Source: Stenotrophomonas tumulicola (GTDB lineage Bacteria; Pseudomonadota; Gammaproteobacteria; Xanthomonadales; Xanthomonadaceae). Taken from it: a DNA stretch of 64,000 nt. The DNA is taken from positions 1-64,000 of the forward strand of contig NZ_JACGXS010000004.1 in NCBI RefSeq assembly GCF_014117215.1, given 5' to 3'. Positions 27,231 to 36,152 of this stretch are shown in pieces (position 1 is the first letter of the stretch; each line of letters begins with the position of its first letter). The position numbers and the translations under genes were made by a program. The notes under the pieces were generated by a model. That model had not been told where the DNA came from. It made no database searches and saw nothing but the letters and a program-made list of their open reading frames with translations.

Positions 27231-28463
27231 ATGCTGCAGATCAACACCACCTCGCAAGCCAACATTCAATACCTCCGCAAGGAACTACCCGCCCTGGCGG
27301 GCGGCTCGCTCGAACGCCAGGATGCCGCACAGGCCGCCCGCGCTGCCGACCATCTGGTGCGCGAAGACGGCGGGCGCCGAACCGCAACCGGTGCAAAGGC
27401 GCGCCCTGATCTGGCCGCCCCGGCAGCGGGTGCGCTGTCTGCCGTGGTGATGCCGCTGCTGCCGGCCATCCACCAGATGCAGCACGACAATCCCGATGGT
27501 GCCGAGGTACGTGCCCTGGCCGATCTTCGTGCACAGGCCTATGCGGCCAGCCACCATCCTTCCTTGCAGGGCTGGGACGGCGAGCACGCTCTGTCGGCCA
27601 CGCTGCCCGGCGGTGAACGTCTTGCGCTGCCGACCCGCGATGAGCTCCTGGCGGCCAAGGGGCTGCTTCGGCAGGCACCGGCGCTGGAGAACGAAGTGGA
27701 CGGCATGTCGAAGATGAGCGATGCAGCGTTGCTGCAGGGCTTCAAGTCCGATCCGCGCTTCGCCTACATCCTGTTGATGGTCACCATGTTGCTGAAGCTT
27801 GCTGCCAGCCAGCGCGAGCAGGGCGCGGCCATGGTCACCTTCGCCGACAAGTCCGTCCAGGAGATGGGCCAGCGCATGATCGGTGCTGCCGAAGAGCGGC
27901 GCACCGGCGCCATCGTCGGCCTGGCCGTGGCGGCAACGGTGGGGGCCGCAGGCGTGGGCCTGGGCGCGTACGCCGCCGCCAAGAACGTGAAGAGCATCCG
28001 CACCAACGAAAAAACCGCGAACGCGGCGCAAAGCCAGGCAGAGCAGGTGCGGGTGGCGAACGCACGGGATGCGGCGGCTGCGCCTGCAGGTCGGTCGGCT
28101 ACGGACGCACAGCGGGCTGCCGCTGGCGACAGCAGCCTTCACAACCAGGCGATGAAGGCCCATACCGAGCACACGATCAACATGACCCAGAACGGTGTCA
28201 TGCAGCAGGGCGGCTATGCCATCAGCCAGATGTCGCAGAGCACGGCACAGATTGCCAATGCCGAGTACGACGTCAAGGCAGCCGACCAGACCCGCCAGCA
28301 GGAGATCGAACGCAACAATTCCGACACCTTCAAGTCGACCTCGCGCGCGAACAACGAACAGCAGGTGGCCGACGATGAAGTGCGCAAGGATTCGCTGCGC
28401 AAGTTCGAAGCGATGGTGCAGGAGAACGTCGACACCCTGGCCGAGATGATCCGAAAGATCTGA
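27231..28463 (+). CDS. sctB: Minor T3SS translocator (SipC/IpaC family)
   Basis: A 410-residue secreted translocon protein. It has a polar N terminus (1-65), a helical stretch to ~220, one clear glycine/alanine-rich membrane segment at ~226-250 (GAIVGLAVAATVGAAGVGLGAYAAA), then a long Gln/Asn/Ala-rich helical region ending EMIRKI. Size and one-helix layout match SipC, IpaC and BipC. AAAGGAA lies just upstream of the ATG. In the homologues the C-terminal part nucleates or bundles host actin; nothing here shows whether that holds. Confidence 0.87.
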   Translation: MLQINTTSQANIQYLRKELPALAGGSLERQDAAQAARAADHLVREDGGRRTATGAKARPDLAAPAAGALSAVVMPLLPAIHQMQHDNPDGAEVRALADLRAQAYAASHHPSLQGWDGEHALSATLPGGERLALPTRDELLAAKGLLRQAPALENEVDGMSKMSDAALLQGFKSDPRFAYILLMVTMLLKLAASQREQGAAMVTFADKSVQEMGQRMIGAAEERRTGAIVGLAVAATVGAAGVGLGAYAAAKNVKSIRTNEKTANAAQSQAEQVRVANARDAAAAPAGRSATDAQRAAAGDSSLHNQAMKAHTEHTINMTQNGVMQQGGYAISQMSQSTAQIANAEYDVKAADQTRQQEIERNNSDTFKSTSRANNEQQVADDEVRKDSLRKFEAMVQENVDTLAEMIRKI

Positions 28464-28489
28464 TCCATGCACAGCAACCGGGAACTCAT

Positions 28490-29635
28490 ATGACCATCAT
28501 CGAACGCTCCAGTGTCCAGCTGTTGCCTGCCGCTTCCTTTGCACCTGGCAGGCCCATGTCGAGCGATACCGCCGACGAGCCGCGTCACGTTTCACTGGCA
28601 GGTCCCGCGATCACATACGAACGCGAAAGCGAGGCCATCCGGCATATCCGCCAGCGCCTGCAGCGTGATCCAGCCATCCCCGTCAAAAGCGGGGCGGGCA
28701 GCGAACTGCAACTGTTGCTGGCCGACGAGGCCTTCGGACGCAGGAAGGCCCTGGACGTCGCGCTGTCCGGGTTGCGGGGCGCTGCCGCCTCGGACACTCC
28801 GCCGCATCGTGCCGGGGCCCTGGCTTCGCTGCACCGGGCGCTTGCACAGGGTGCCGCTGCTGGAGGACCTGAAGCAGATGCCTGCGAGGATCTGCTGGAG
28901 GGCCCGCTGCTTGGCCAGGTCGCGACCGGCGCGCTGGAGGAGCAGCGCGATGCAGCACAGGCCCCGTCGGACTGGGACAGCCATCATGAGTTCTTCGAGG
29001 AGGTGCTGGCCTTGCTGGCCCGGCTCAACAGCGTCTGGCTGCAGCGCTTCAACGAAGTGCTGTCCAATTATGTGAGCGTCTTCGACAAACTCACTGAGGT
29101 CATGACCAAGCTGAAAGACGCCATCAAAGGGCACGACAAGGACGGCAACCTGACCGTCAACTTCTTCGAGTTGCGCAAGGCGCTACGTGAGCTCGCCGAC
29201 GAGATAGCGACCGGGCCAGGCCTGGGCGGGGCGTTCGACAGCGAAGAAGAGGCAAAGGAGTTCCTGAAGGAGCTGGGCGTCGATGGCCTGCTGGTCAAGC
29301 AGGACGGCAACGGCAAATGGGAGCTCGCTCTTGATCCACAACTGATCCGCGATCTCGTTGACGTGTTTCCTGCGGGGGCACCAATTCTTCGTCCAATCCC
29401 GGATCCACCGTATTTTGAGTGGGTAGAAGCAGACATCAAGATGAACCCCGCCAGGTACAACGCGATCATCGCCGCCAAGGACAGCCTGATGGAGCGTTTC
29501 AACCACCTCAATCGCGTGCTTCCCGACAAGCACCAGCACCAGATCCAGTGGTGGAACACCGTGCTGAAGGCGCTCAGCGCCACCATCGATGAGCTCAGCC
29601 AGGCCGATCGCCAGATCGTGCAGAACATGACCTGA
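28490..29635 (+). CDS. sctA: T3SS needle-tip protein (SipD/IpaD family)
   Basis: A 381-residue protein following the two translocators, the place of sipD. Residues ~150-200 (FFEEVLALLARLNSVWLQRFNEVLSNYVSVFDKLTEVMTKLKDAI) and ~330-381 form the two long helices expected to make the central coiled coil of the tip proteins, and the C-terminal VLKALSATIDELSQADRQIVQNM resembles the IpaD/SipD C terminus. The N-terminal ~130 residues are variable and probably form the self-chaperoning domain. No membrane segment. Confidence 0.88.
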   Translation: MTIIERSSVQLLPAASFAPGRPMSSDTADEPRHVSLAGPAITYERESEAIRHIRQRLQRDPAIPVKSGAGSELQLLLADEAFGRRKALDVALSGLRGAAASDTPPHRAGALASLHRALAQGAAAGGPEADACEDLLEGPLLGQVATGALEEQRDAAQAPSDWDSHHEFFEEVLALLARLNSVWLQRFNEVLSNYVSVFDKLTEVMTKLKDAIKGHDKDGNLTVNFFELRKALRELADEIATGPGLGGAFDSEEEAKEFLKELGVDGLLVKQDGNGKWELALDPQLIRDLVDVFPAGAPILRPIPDPPYFEWVEADIKMNPARYNAIIAAKDSLMERFNHLNRVLPDKHQHQIQWWNTVLKALSATIDELSQADRQIVQNMT

Positions 29636-29675
29636 GCGCCGTGCGCAGACCGCCACCCCGACACTCCATGAGGCA

Positions 29676-31769
29676 ATGATGACCATAGGCACCACCCAAC
29701 CCGTTCCCTCTTCTTTCATGCAGTTCAGTCCACCGGCCTTTCCGTTCATGGCGACCCCGTTCGCCGACGGACTGAAAGGCCTGACCAATGGACAATGGCC
29801 TGGCGCCGTTGCCTGGCCGCCCGGTGGGGACGGCAGCGGGTCGCCAGCTGCCACCCAAGGCTCACCCACCGCAGTGCACTGGCAGGCTGATCCCACCGAT
29901 CCGCTGCTGGCGCCCATCCTGCAGCGTCAGGACGGCATCCAGGCGCAGGCCGTGGCCCGCGGATCCAATGGTCGACCGCTTGTGCCGACCGATATCTTCA
30001 GCAGGAACGAGATTGACGCGTCCCTGCATGCCCGTGCGCATTCCACGCAGCTCAAGCTGGGCGAGCTGGGCAGGCAAGACGCGGTCGCCGCGGTCCTGCG
30101 CCACGAACGTGGCCGGGATGGGCAGGCGGTGATGGATAGCTGCCGGGCCCTGGCCCTGCCGGGTGCGCAGGACCATCCCGATGAAGTCGCCACGCTGCGG
30201 CAGCGACTGACGGATTACCTCGATGCAGCGAAGGACACTTTCGAGGGCACCTGCCCGAACTGGGACAGCGCTGCGTTCAGGCTGCTGCAGAAGCTGGAAC
30301 GGGCACTGGAAGCCCTGCTGGCGAAAATCGGCCCGCAGGAACTGACTCGCCAGTTGCAGGCCGACCTGGCCCCGGGGCTGCTTGAAGTGCTGTCGCGCAA
30401 GTACCCGGGCGAGTGCGCCACTACCCTGTTGCCGAAGTTGACCCGCTGCCTGAACCCGGAGGCGTTCGCGATCCAGCAGGGCAACATGCGTCGTTACGGC
30501 AATGGCTTGGCGGCTCTGTTGCGCGAGGCGGAGAAGCTTCCCTACCTGCTGGACGAACCGGCAGCGAGTACCCCGTCGGCCGATACGCCGAAGGGCACTT
30601 CGGCGCTGCCGCCGTTCCCTGTCTTCACGGGATCGCCTTACCCTCCGCTGGTCTTCAGTCCGACCAACACCTTCAGTCCGGTCAACACCGTCAGTCCGGT
30701 CATCAGCACTGCTGCGGAAACGGGGACGCCATCGGTGGCCAGGGCCCGAACGACGGTGGACCAGAGCACGCAGGTCTTCGAGACGCGTAGCGGCCAGGAT
30801 GACGTGCGCGACAGGAGTGTTGGCACCCATAGGCGCGAGACTGGCGAGATTGGCACTGATCCCATGGAACCGGACGCATTGCAGGGAAACTTAAGGGCGA
30901 CCATGATTAGCGACAGCAACTCCGAGAGTCGGATGTCCACCCCTGACCTTGCTCTGCGTCAGGACAGGACGCAGCAGCGCGATCATGTCAACACCGAAGA
31001 ATCGTCGAATGGCACGGTGCGGACGACCCGACATTTCAGGCACGCGGTCAACATCCCGCCGAACGCCGGCATGATGACGGTGCTGCGACCGGGGAGTCGT
31101 GATCGTTTCACGATAAACGGGAGCAGCGAGCAAGGCGTGCCGCGTCAGGACGTGCGGATCGCGCACGGCGCCGACGTGATCAACGACAGCCGTATCCAGA
31201 TCGTCGCAGGCACGCTGCGCGAAGGATATAACCCCCAGCACGCGCCTTTCGTGCGCGTTGGGCCCCAGCTGACATCGATCAGGAATCTGAATCATCGTGG
31301 GTTGCCCTATGCCCCCGGGCAGACACTGATCAGATCGGCGACCTCGTCATCGTCGCCCATGCGGCGCATGCCCTCGCCCCTGACAACGCTCATGGCAGGT
31401 GGCCGGCAGACGCTCCAGGCCCCAAGGAGCGGCGCTGCCAGGCCGGAAATCCGGGCGTCGAATGGTACGTGGAATGGCGCCAGGGATCCGCTGGTGTCCA
31501 GCGTACCGCCGCCCCCTGATCTGAGCCATCCGCGCGTCACGCCGGGCCAGCTCTCGTCGCCAGTCCTCTCGACCACGCTACGGCGATCGTCCAGTAATGA
31601 TCCGTCGCGCGATGACGATGTCGGCCCGGGTGCATCGTCGTCGTCCACGCCAGCCCTGGACCCCATCGCCCTACTGGGGGTGCTCGCCCAAGAGGCTGTC
31701 AAGGTGGCGAAGATGCGTTCGTTGCGCAACGCCGGGACGTTTACGGGCAGCAGCAGGGCAGGCGCATGA
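29676..31769 (+). CDS. Large unrecognised protein at the SipA position; candidate T3SS effector
   Basis: A 697-residue protein I do not recognise. It follows the tip gene and precedes the acyl carrier protein gene, the slot of sipA in SPI-1, but shows no SipA-like sequence that I can identify. The N-terminal ~110 residues are Pro/Gly/Phe-rich and disordered, as in secreted effectors. Residues ~115-290 are helical (for example FRLLQKLERALEALLAKIG). Residues ~310-340 carry FSP-T/V repeats. A compact beta-like stretch lies at ~450-550 (DVRIAHGADVINDSRIQIVAGTLREG), then a Ser/Pro/Arg-rich tail. No signal peptide or membrane helix. Two ATGs, 29676 and 29679, are possible; GAGG spacing favours the second. 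Effector status is inferred from location and composition only. Confidence 0.75.
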   Translation: MMTIGTTQPVPSSFMQFSPPAFPFMATPFADGLKGLTNGQWPGAVAWPPGGDGSGSPAATQGSPTAVHWQADPTDPLLAPILQRQDGIQAQAVARGSNGRPLVPTDIFSRNEIDASLHARAHSTQLKLGELGRQDAVAAVLRHERGRDGQAVMDSCRALALPGAQDHPDEVATLRQRLTDYLDAAKDTFEGTCPNWDSAAFRLLQKLERALEALLAKIGPQELTRQLQADLAPGLLEVLSRKYPGECATTLLPKLTRCLNPEAFAIQQGNMRRYGNGLAALLREAEKLPYLLDEPAASTPSADTPKGTSALPPFPVFTGSPYPPLVFSPTNTFSPVNTVSPVISTAAETGTPSVARARTTVDQSTQVFETRSGQDDVRDRSVGTHRRETGEIGTDPMEPDALQGNLRATMISDSNSESRMSTPDLALRQDRTQQRDHVNTEESSNGTVRTTRHFRHAVNIPPNAGMMTVLRPGSRDRFTINGSSEQGVPRQDVRIAHGADVINDSRIQIVAGTLREGYNPQHAPFVRVGPQLTSIRNLNHRGLPYAPGQTLIRSATSSSSPMRRMPSPLTTLMAGGRQTLQAPRSGAARPEIRASNGTWNGARDPLVSSVPPPPDLSHPRVTPGQLSSPVLSTTLRRSSSNDPSRDDDVGPGASSSSTPALDPIALLGVLAQEAVKVAKMRSLRNAGTFTGSSRAGA

Positions 31770-31791
31770 TCGACCATGCCCTCGTGCCTTC

Positions 31792-32085
31792 ATGAGTACG
31801 CCGAAGTCCCCTGTTGCACTGCCCCTGCGCTGGTTGATCGCCATCCGTTGTGACCGCTTCATCGATGATGTCCTCGCGCAGAGTCGTCTGCGCGAGGACC
31901 TGCACCTGGATTCGATGGAAATGGCGGAACTGCTGATCGATATCGAAGACAGCCACGGCGTGACCCTGGATGCCGCTGAGCTGGCGACGGTGCAGACGGT
32001 CGCCGAGCTGGAGGCGGCGGTGACGCAGTGCCAGCCTGGCCGCGTCCTCCCTGACATTCCGCCGGTCGCTGCCGGCGATCGCTGA
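31792..32085 (+). CDS. iacP: Acyl carrier protein of the T3SS locus (IacP type)
   Basis: A 97-residue acyl carrier protein. The 4'-phosphopantetheine site is the DSMEM motif with Ser41, followed by the usual acidic helix II (AELLIDIEDSHGVTL). An unusual hydrophobic and basic N-terminal extension (~1-25, LPLRWLIAIRCDRF) precedes the domain. In SPI-1, iacP lies after sipA, and its product has been linked to translocator secretion and virulence; the same place here argues for a dedicated carrier rather than the fatty-acid synthesis ACP. No partner acyltransferase or phosphopantetheinyl transferase is visible in the window. Confidence 0.85.
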   Translation: MSTPKSPVALPLRWLIAIRCDRFIDDVLAQSRLREDLHLDSMEMAELLIDIEDSHGVTLDAAELATVQTVAELEAAVTQCQPGRVLPDIPPVAAGDR

Positions 32086-32188
32086 ACCTGCAATATCGCT
32101 GACCTGCATGCCGGTGGCCAACGCGGACCATCGGCGATCGCCGGCGACCATTTGCTAGTGGCTTCCTGGCCACAGAGGTTTCCTGACC

Positions 32189-32773
32189 ATGTTCAACCTT
32201 GCCAAGCCGCCGCTGTTGTTGGCGGCGCTGTTGCTGTGTCCGCCCGCCCATGCCCGCTTCCATGCAGCCCTGTCCAGCGAAGGGAGACTGGTCGTGGCCG
32301 AGCATGCGCTGGCTGGTTCTGCCCCCTTCGATCCCCTCCGCGCGCTACCTGCAGCAGCCCCTCCACAGCGGAACGCCGGCAACGTGTCGCGGGCCATGGA
32401 GCTCCGGCACCTGGTACGGCAGGTCAGTTCCGAATCCGGTATCGAAATGGCGCTGCTGGACGCCATCATCCAGCAGGAATCCGGCTACGATCCGACGGCG
32501 ATCTCATCTGCCGGCGCGGTAGGGCTGATGCAGCTGATGCCGGCCACCGCCCGCCGCTTCGGTGTACGTGACCGTCGTGATCCGTTGCAGAACCTGCGTG
32601 CCGGCGCCGCCTATATCGCCTGGCTGATGCATAGCTTCAACAACGATCTTGACCTGGTCCTGGCCGCCTACAACGCGGGGGAAGGTGCGGTGCGGCGGCA
32701 CGGCAACCGCATTCCACCTTACCCGGAGACGCAGGACTACGTGGCGCGCGTGCGCCAGGGGTACGGGCGCTGA
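32189..32773 (+). CDS. iagB: T3SS-associated lytic transglycosylase (IagB/IpgF family)
   Basis: A 194-residue periplasmic enzyme that opens peptidoglycan for injectisome assembly. It has a signal peptide (1-22, PAHA-R), then an SLT domain (~70-190) with catalytic Glu97 in QQESGYDP, GLMQLMP at 112-118 and AAYNAGEGAV at 159-168. The placement between the acyl carrier protein and the SctD gene matches the iagB/iagB-like genes of SPI-1-type clusters. The 45 residues between the signal peptide and the domain are extra and unstructured. Confidence 0.92.
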   Translation: MFNLAKPPLLLAALLLCPPAHARFHAALSSEGRLVVAEHALAGSAPFDPLRALPAAAPPQRNAGNVSRAMELRHLVRQVSSESGIEMALLDAIIQQESGYDPTAISSAGAVGLMQLMPATARRFGVRDRRDPLQNLRAGAAYIAWLMHSFNNDLDLVLAAYNAGEGAVRRHGNRIPPYPETQDYVARVRQGYGR

Positions 32774-32906
32774 GCGGCTTATTGCGGTCGCAGATGAAAT
32801 CCGACAGTGACATTGCAATTTTGCTTATGGGCGGTTGAGTGGAGTGACTACATCATCCTTGGCAGCGGCAATGTTGCCGGTCCCTCCGGTCGCCTGATCT
32901 CTTTCC

Positions 32907-34115
32907 ATGTCGTATCTGCTGAAAATTCTTTCCGGAACCCTGGCGGGCGTTGAATACGCGCTGGGCGATGGCGATACCGTCTTCCATGTCGGTCCGCACC
33001 GCGAGCTGATCGACGGCGTTGCGTCGCAGGTATTCGGCGCTACCGAGAACGTCTACTACCTGCCCGAAGAGCTGCCACCGGCCGCCTTCCTGGTGAGGGT
33101 GGACGCCGATGCCACCACGGCAGGACTGCGTCTCGGTGAACGCACTGGTGCGGACACGGCGTGGCATTACCGTGCGCTGGAGCTGCAGCAGGTGATGCAG
33201 TCCGCCGGGGTGCATTTTGCCGTGCGCCAGCGCGATGATGCGTGGAGTGCCGAGGTGGTCAGCTTCATCCTGCCACCTGCCTCGCCGGAACATGGAGAGA
33301 CGTCCGGTCCCATCCGCGTGGCGGCAGTGCCCGGCCTGCCCGTGCAGCGCCCCCGCCTTCTGCTGGGCCTGGCGGTACTGGCCTGCATCGCGTTGGCGGC
33401 GGGGTGGATGTATTGGAACTTCCAGCCCGATGCCCGTGTGCGTGGACTGGCCGCCGTGTTGCGCGACGCACCTGGCGAGTACCAGGTAGTGGCTGGTGAA
33501 GACAATCGTCTGTATGTCTTTGTCGACGATGCGGCCGGCAAGGCGTGGGGCGAACGGGCCAGCCGGCGCCTGCAGCGGGGTGACGATATCTATCTGGTGC
33601 GCTATGTCGAAGCCACGCGGCTGGAACGCCTGCTCATCGATGCCGGCCAGAACGTGGTCGTGGTGCGCCTGCAGCCGCCGCGCCAGCCGCAGATCGTGCT
33701 GGCCGGGGTCGCAACCAGCGAACGCCGCAAACGGGTGCAACAGATACTGTCCGGCCAGACCCCTTACGCGCCGCAGCTGGAAATATCGGCCATCAGCGAC
33801 CAGGCCCTGACGGCCCTGGCACAGGCACAGTTGCGCCGGCTGGGTATCAGCAGCCGCGCCGAGCCACGCGGCCAGCGCGTGAGCATCGTCAACGATGTAT
33901 TCCTCGACGATGCCGGTTTGAACGCGATGGCACGCACGGCCAGTGAATTCCACCGGCACTGGGGCCGGCACCGCATCAGCATCCAGCTGCAGCTGTGGGA
34001 CGACCTGCTGCAGGGCAGGTCCTATCAATACTCGCCGGGACAACTGCTCTCGGTGGGCAATGGGCGCTGGCAATACTCGCGCGCTGCGGGAACCGACGCC
34101 GGCGCCTCCCCCTGA
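32907..34115 (+). CDS. sctD: T3SS inner membrane ring protein (PrgH/MxiG family)
   Basis: A 402-residue single-pass inner membrane protein forming the outer of the two inner-membrane rings. The cytoplasmic N-terminal domain (~1-140, FHA-like in PrgH) is followed by a membrane helix at ~151-170 and a large periplasmic part with repeated ring-building domains (~175-385). The arrangement and the neighbouring needle gene match prgH-prgI. It follows the transglycosylase gene by 133 bases, the widest gap in the later half of the block, so a separate promoter is possible there although none is clear. Confidence 0.88.
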   Translation: MSYLLKILSGTLAGVEYALGDGDTVFHVGPHRELIDGVASQVFGATENVYYLPEELPPAAFLVRVDADATTAGLRLGERTGADTAWHYRALELQQVMQSAGVHFAVRQRDDAWSAEVVSFILPPASPEHGETSGPIRVAAVPGLPVQRPRLLLGLAVLACIALAAGWMYWNFQPDARVRGLAAVLRDAPGEYQVVAGEDNRLYVFVDDAAGKAWGERASRRLQRGDDIYLVRYVEATRLERLLIDAGQNVVVVRLQPPRQPQIVLAGVATSERRKRVQQILSGQTPYAPQLEISAISDQALTALAQAQLRRLGISSRAEPRGQRVSIVNDVFLDDAGLNAMARTASEFHRHWGRHRISIQLQLWDDLLQGRSYQYSPGQLLSVGNGRWQYSRAAGTDAGASP

Positions 34116-34149
34116 GGCGATGCCTCCCCGACACATAGAGGAAATCCAC

Positions 34150-34467
34150 ATGACACAAGCCACGATTCTACCTATCCCCCTCCCCGGTCCGGGGCCTGGC
34201 TGGGGCGACCCTGGCGCAGGTGGTAGTGCCGGGTCATGGAAAGGCTGGATGTCCGAACACAGCCGAGGTTTCGACCAGGGCGTGAACGACCTCAAGCAGA
34301 AGATGGCCGATGCCTTCGAAGCGTTGCGGCAGAATCCGAGCGACCCGGAAAAGCTGGGTCATTACCAGAGCGCGCTGTCCGAATACAACATGTACCGGAT
34401 GTTGCAGTCCAACTCCACCAAGAGCCTTGCTGACCAGAGCAAGACGGTCATCCGCAACCTGGCATGA
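34150..34467 (+). CDS. sctF: T3SS needle subunit (PrgI/MxiH family)
   Basis: A 105-residue needle protein. Residues ~30-105 show the helix-loop-helix of needle subunits with the PSDPEKLGHYQSALSEYNMYR segment (the P-(S/D)-(D/N)-P turn) and a C terminus ending SKTVIRNLA. The first ~28 residues are a Pro/Gly-rich extension (PIPLPGPGPGWGDPG) not found in the usual ~80-residue PrgI or MxiH. AGAGGAAA upstream supports the ATG at 34150. No cysteine. Confidence 0.9.
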   Translation: MTQATILPIPLPGPGPGWGDPGAGGSAGSWKGWMSEHSRGFDQGVNDLKQKMADAFEALRQNPSDPEKLGHYQSALSEYNMYRMLQSNSTKSLADQSKTVIRNLA

Positions 34468-34522
34468 GTCCAGTTGTCCGCCCCTGCAATGCAGGGGCAC
34501 TTTCCCCATCTGGAGCCCTGCA

Positions 34523-34813
34523 GTGAACAACATCACATCCATTACGTCTTCAATGACGCAGGCTGTCGTCGGCAGCGACGGCCTGGTTTCCATGTCGGAC
34601 CGCTTCAATGCGGCCTTGGCCGAAGGTTATCTCTGGGCCGGCCGCGAGCGTGACGACATCCTCGCCACCGCCAATGATCCTGGCGTCGCTGCCGATCCGC
34701 AGCGCCTGTTCGAGCTGCAGCAACGCCAGGAGGCGTACACCAAGCAGATCGCGCTCAGCTCCGCCCTGGTCAGCCATGCCACCAAGGGCATCGAAACACT
34801 GGTGAAGAGCTGA
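34523..34813 (+). CDS. sctI: T3SS inner rod subunit (PrgJ/MxiI family)
   Basis: A 96-residue protein between the needle gene and sctJ, the place of prgJ. The C-terminal helix (FELQQRQEAYTKQIALSSALVSHATKGIETLVKS) is the conserved part shared by rod and needle proteins. The likely start is GTG at 34523, with GGAG seven bases upstream; it encodes MNNITSITSSM at the N terminus. The stop is followed immediately by the sctJ start region. Confidence 0.86.
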   Translation: MNNITSITSSMTQAVVGSDGLVSMSDRFNAALAEGYLWAGRERDDILATANDPGVAADPQRLFELQQRQEAYTKQIALSSALVSHATKGIETLVKS

Positions 34814-34816
34814 GTG

Positions 34817-35608
34817 ATGCGTGCATTCGATCGATCGACAAGGGCATTGGGGCTGCTGGCCCTGCTGGTGCTGGCCGGCTGTACCCGCACCGAACTGCTG
34901 CAGGCGCTGGACGAGCGCCAGGCCAACGAAGTGGTATCCGTGCTGTTGCGGCATAACATCGACGCGCAGAAACGGCTGCAGGGCAAGGACGGCTTCGTTG
35001 TCCGCGTAGCGTCGGATGACCTGGCCGATGCCATCGATCTGATCGCCCAGCAACAGCTGCCATCGCAGCCACGTACGCAGATCTCAACGCAGTTCCCGTC
35101 CGATGCGATGGTCAGTACGCCCCTGGGTGAACGCGCGCGCCTGCTGTCGGCCATCGAACAGCGTCTGGAAGAAACCCTGGCCACGCTGGACGGCGTGCAG
35201 TCCGCGCGCGTCCACGTCAGCTACGATGCCGGCCCGGTCGCCGGCAGCCTGCAACAACGACGACCGCCGGCCATGCATGTGGCCGCGGTGCTGGCACATG
35301 GCCAGGGTGTTGATGAGGAAGTGCTGCTGCAGCGGGTGAAGCGCCTGCTCCGCAACGCATTCGTGGACGTGTCCTACGACAATGTCTCGGTGGTGCTGAC
35401 GCCCGCCGCAGCGGCGCGCTCACTGTCCGTTACCGATGCCGGCACCGCCGGCGCAACGGGGCGGCGCTGGTTGGGACCGGTGCTCCTGCTGGTCCTGCTG
35501 GGAGGACTGGGCTGGGCGCTCCTCCGCCGGGCCGGTGCCGCGAGAGCCTTCATCGGCCACCGCTTCCGACGCGCTTCGCACGGTGATCGCCATGCCACCA
35601 CGGATTGA
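34817..35608 (+). CDS. sctJ: T3SS inner ring lipoprotein (PrgK/MxiJ/YscJ family)
   Basis: A 263-residue lipoprotein of the inner membrane ring. The lipobox LVLAGC places the lipidated Cys at 22. YscJ/FliF-type ring domains follow (ELLQALDERQANEVVSVLLRHNI, and DGVQSARVHVSYDAG at ~125-139). A C-terminal membrane anchor spans ~218-238, followed by a short basic cytoplasmic tail. The ATG at 34817 is preceded by a possible GTG start at 34814. It overlaps sctK by 17 bases. Confidence 0.95.
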   Translation: MRAFDRSTRALGLLALLVLAGCTRTELLQALDERQANEVVSVLLRHNIDAQKRLQGKDGFVVRVASDDLADAIDLIAQQQLPSQPRTQISTQFPSDAMVSTPLGERARLLSAIEQRLEETLATLDGVQSARVHVSYDAGPVAGSLQQRRPPAMHVAAVLAHGQGVDEEVLLQRVKRLLRNAFVDVSYDNVSVVLTPAAAARSLSVTDAGTAGATGRRWLGPVLLLVLLGGLGWALLRRAGAARAFIGHRFRRASHGDRHATTD

Positions 35609-36152
35609 CGTGCTGCGTGTGCTGCACGATCCGGTGGCCTACTATCGGCCATGGCAGGGGAGGGTGGATCGCCTCGCACCGACGCAGCGCGGGGCATTGA
35701 ACCGATGGCTGGCGGAGCGCCATGGCCTGCCTGCCTACACGGCCCCCACGCCCCCACAACACGGCATGGTGGAACGCTTGCTCGCTGACTGGTCGCGCCT
35801 GCCGCGGGTCGCCTACCTGCTGGCCTGTGCCAAGCAGCGGCGGCGCCTGATGGGCTCGCGGCTGTTCCTGGCGCAAGCGCCGCAGGTGCACGGCTTCCTT
35901 CGCCTGGGCTTCGCCGAAAGTCGCGATGGCATCGATATCTCCCGGCATGAGGACCTGCTGGCCTGGGGCGGCAGCTACCTGTGCGGCGGCCTGCAGGGCC
36001 GCGTACCGGACTGGATGGCAGTGCGCGCGGCCCTGTGGTTCGATGGCCTTCCCGGCCACGCGGCCCCCTCGCAACCCGCCGCCACATTCGACCTGACCTG
36101 CTTCTGGAGTGCCTGGCACCATGCTGCACAGCTATCCCGAAACGCTGCTTGA
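35592..36152 (+). CDS. sctK: T3SS sorting platform adaptor (OrgA/MxiK family)
   Basis: A 186-residue cytoplasmic protein that in SPI-1 links SctQ pods to the inner membrane ring. It contains the family-like start (VLRVLHDPVAYYRPW) and a central PRVAYLLACAKQRRRL segment. The size (OrgA has about 200 residues) and position directly after sctJ support the call. The start lies inside the 3' end of sctJ. Confidence 0.83.
   Translation: MPPRIDVLRVLHDPVAYYRPWQGRVDRLAPTQRGALNRWLAERHGLPAYTAPTPPQHGMVERLLADWSRLPRVAYLLACAKQRRRLMGSRLFLAQAPQVHGFLRLGFAESRDGIDISRHEDLLAWGGSYLCGGLQGRVPDWMAVRAALWFDGLPGHAAPSQPAATFDLTCFWSAWHHAAQLSRNAA

Noticed and set aside
29676..31769. Calling the protein SipA by position
   Set aside because: No SipA actin-binding or other SipA feature was recognised, so only the position is reported.
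32774..32906. Promoter before sctD
   Set aside because: A slightly AT-rich stretch near 32805-32825 exists, but no convincing -35/-10 pair could be defined.
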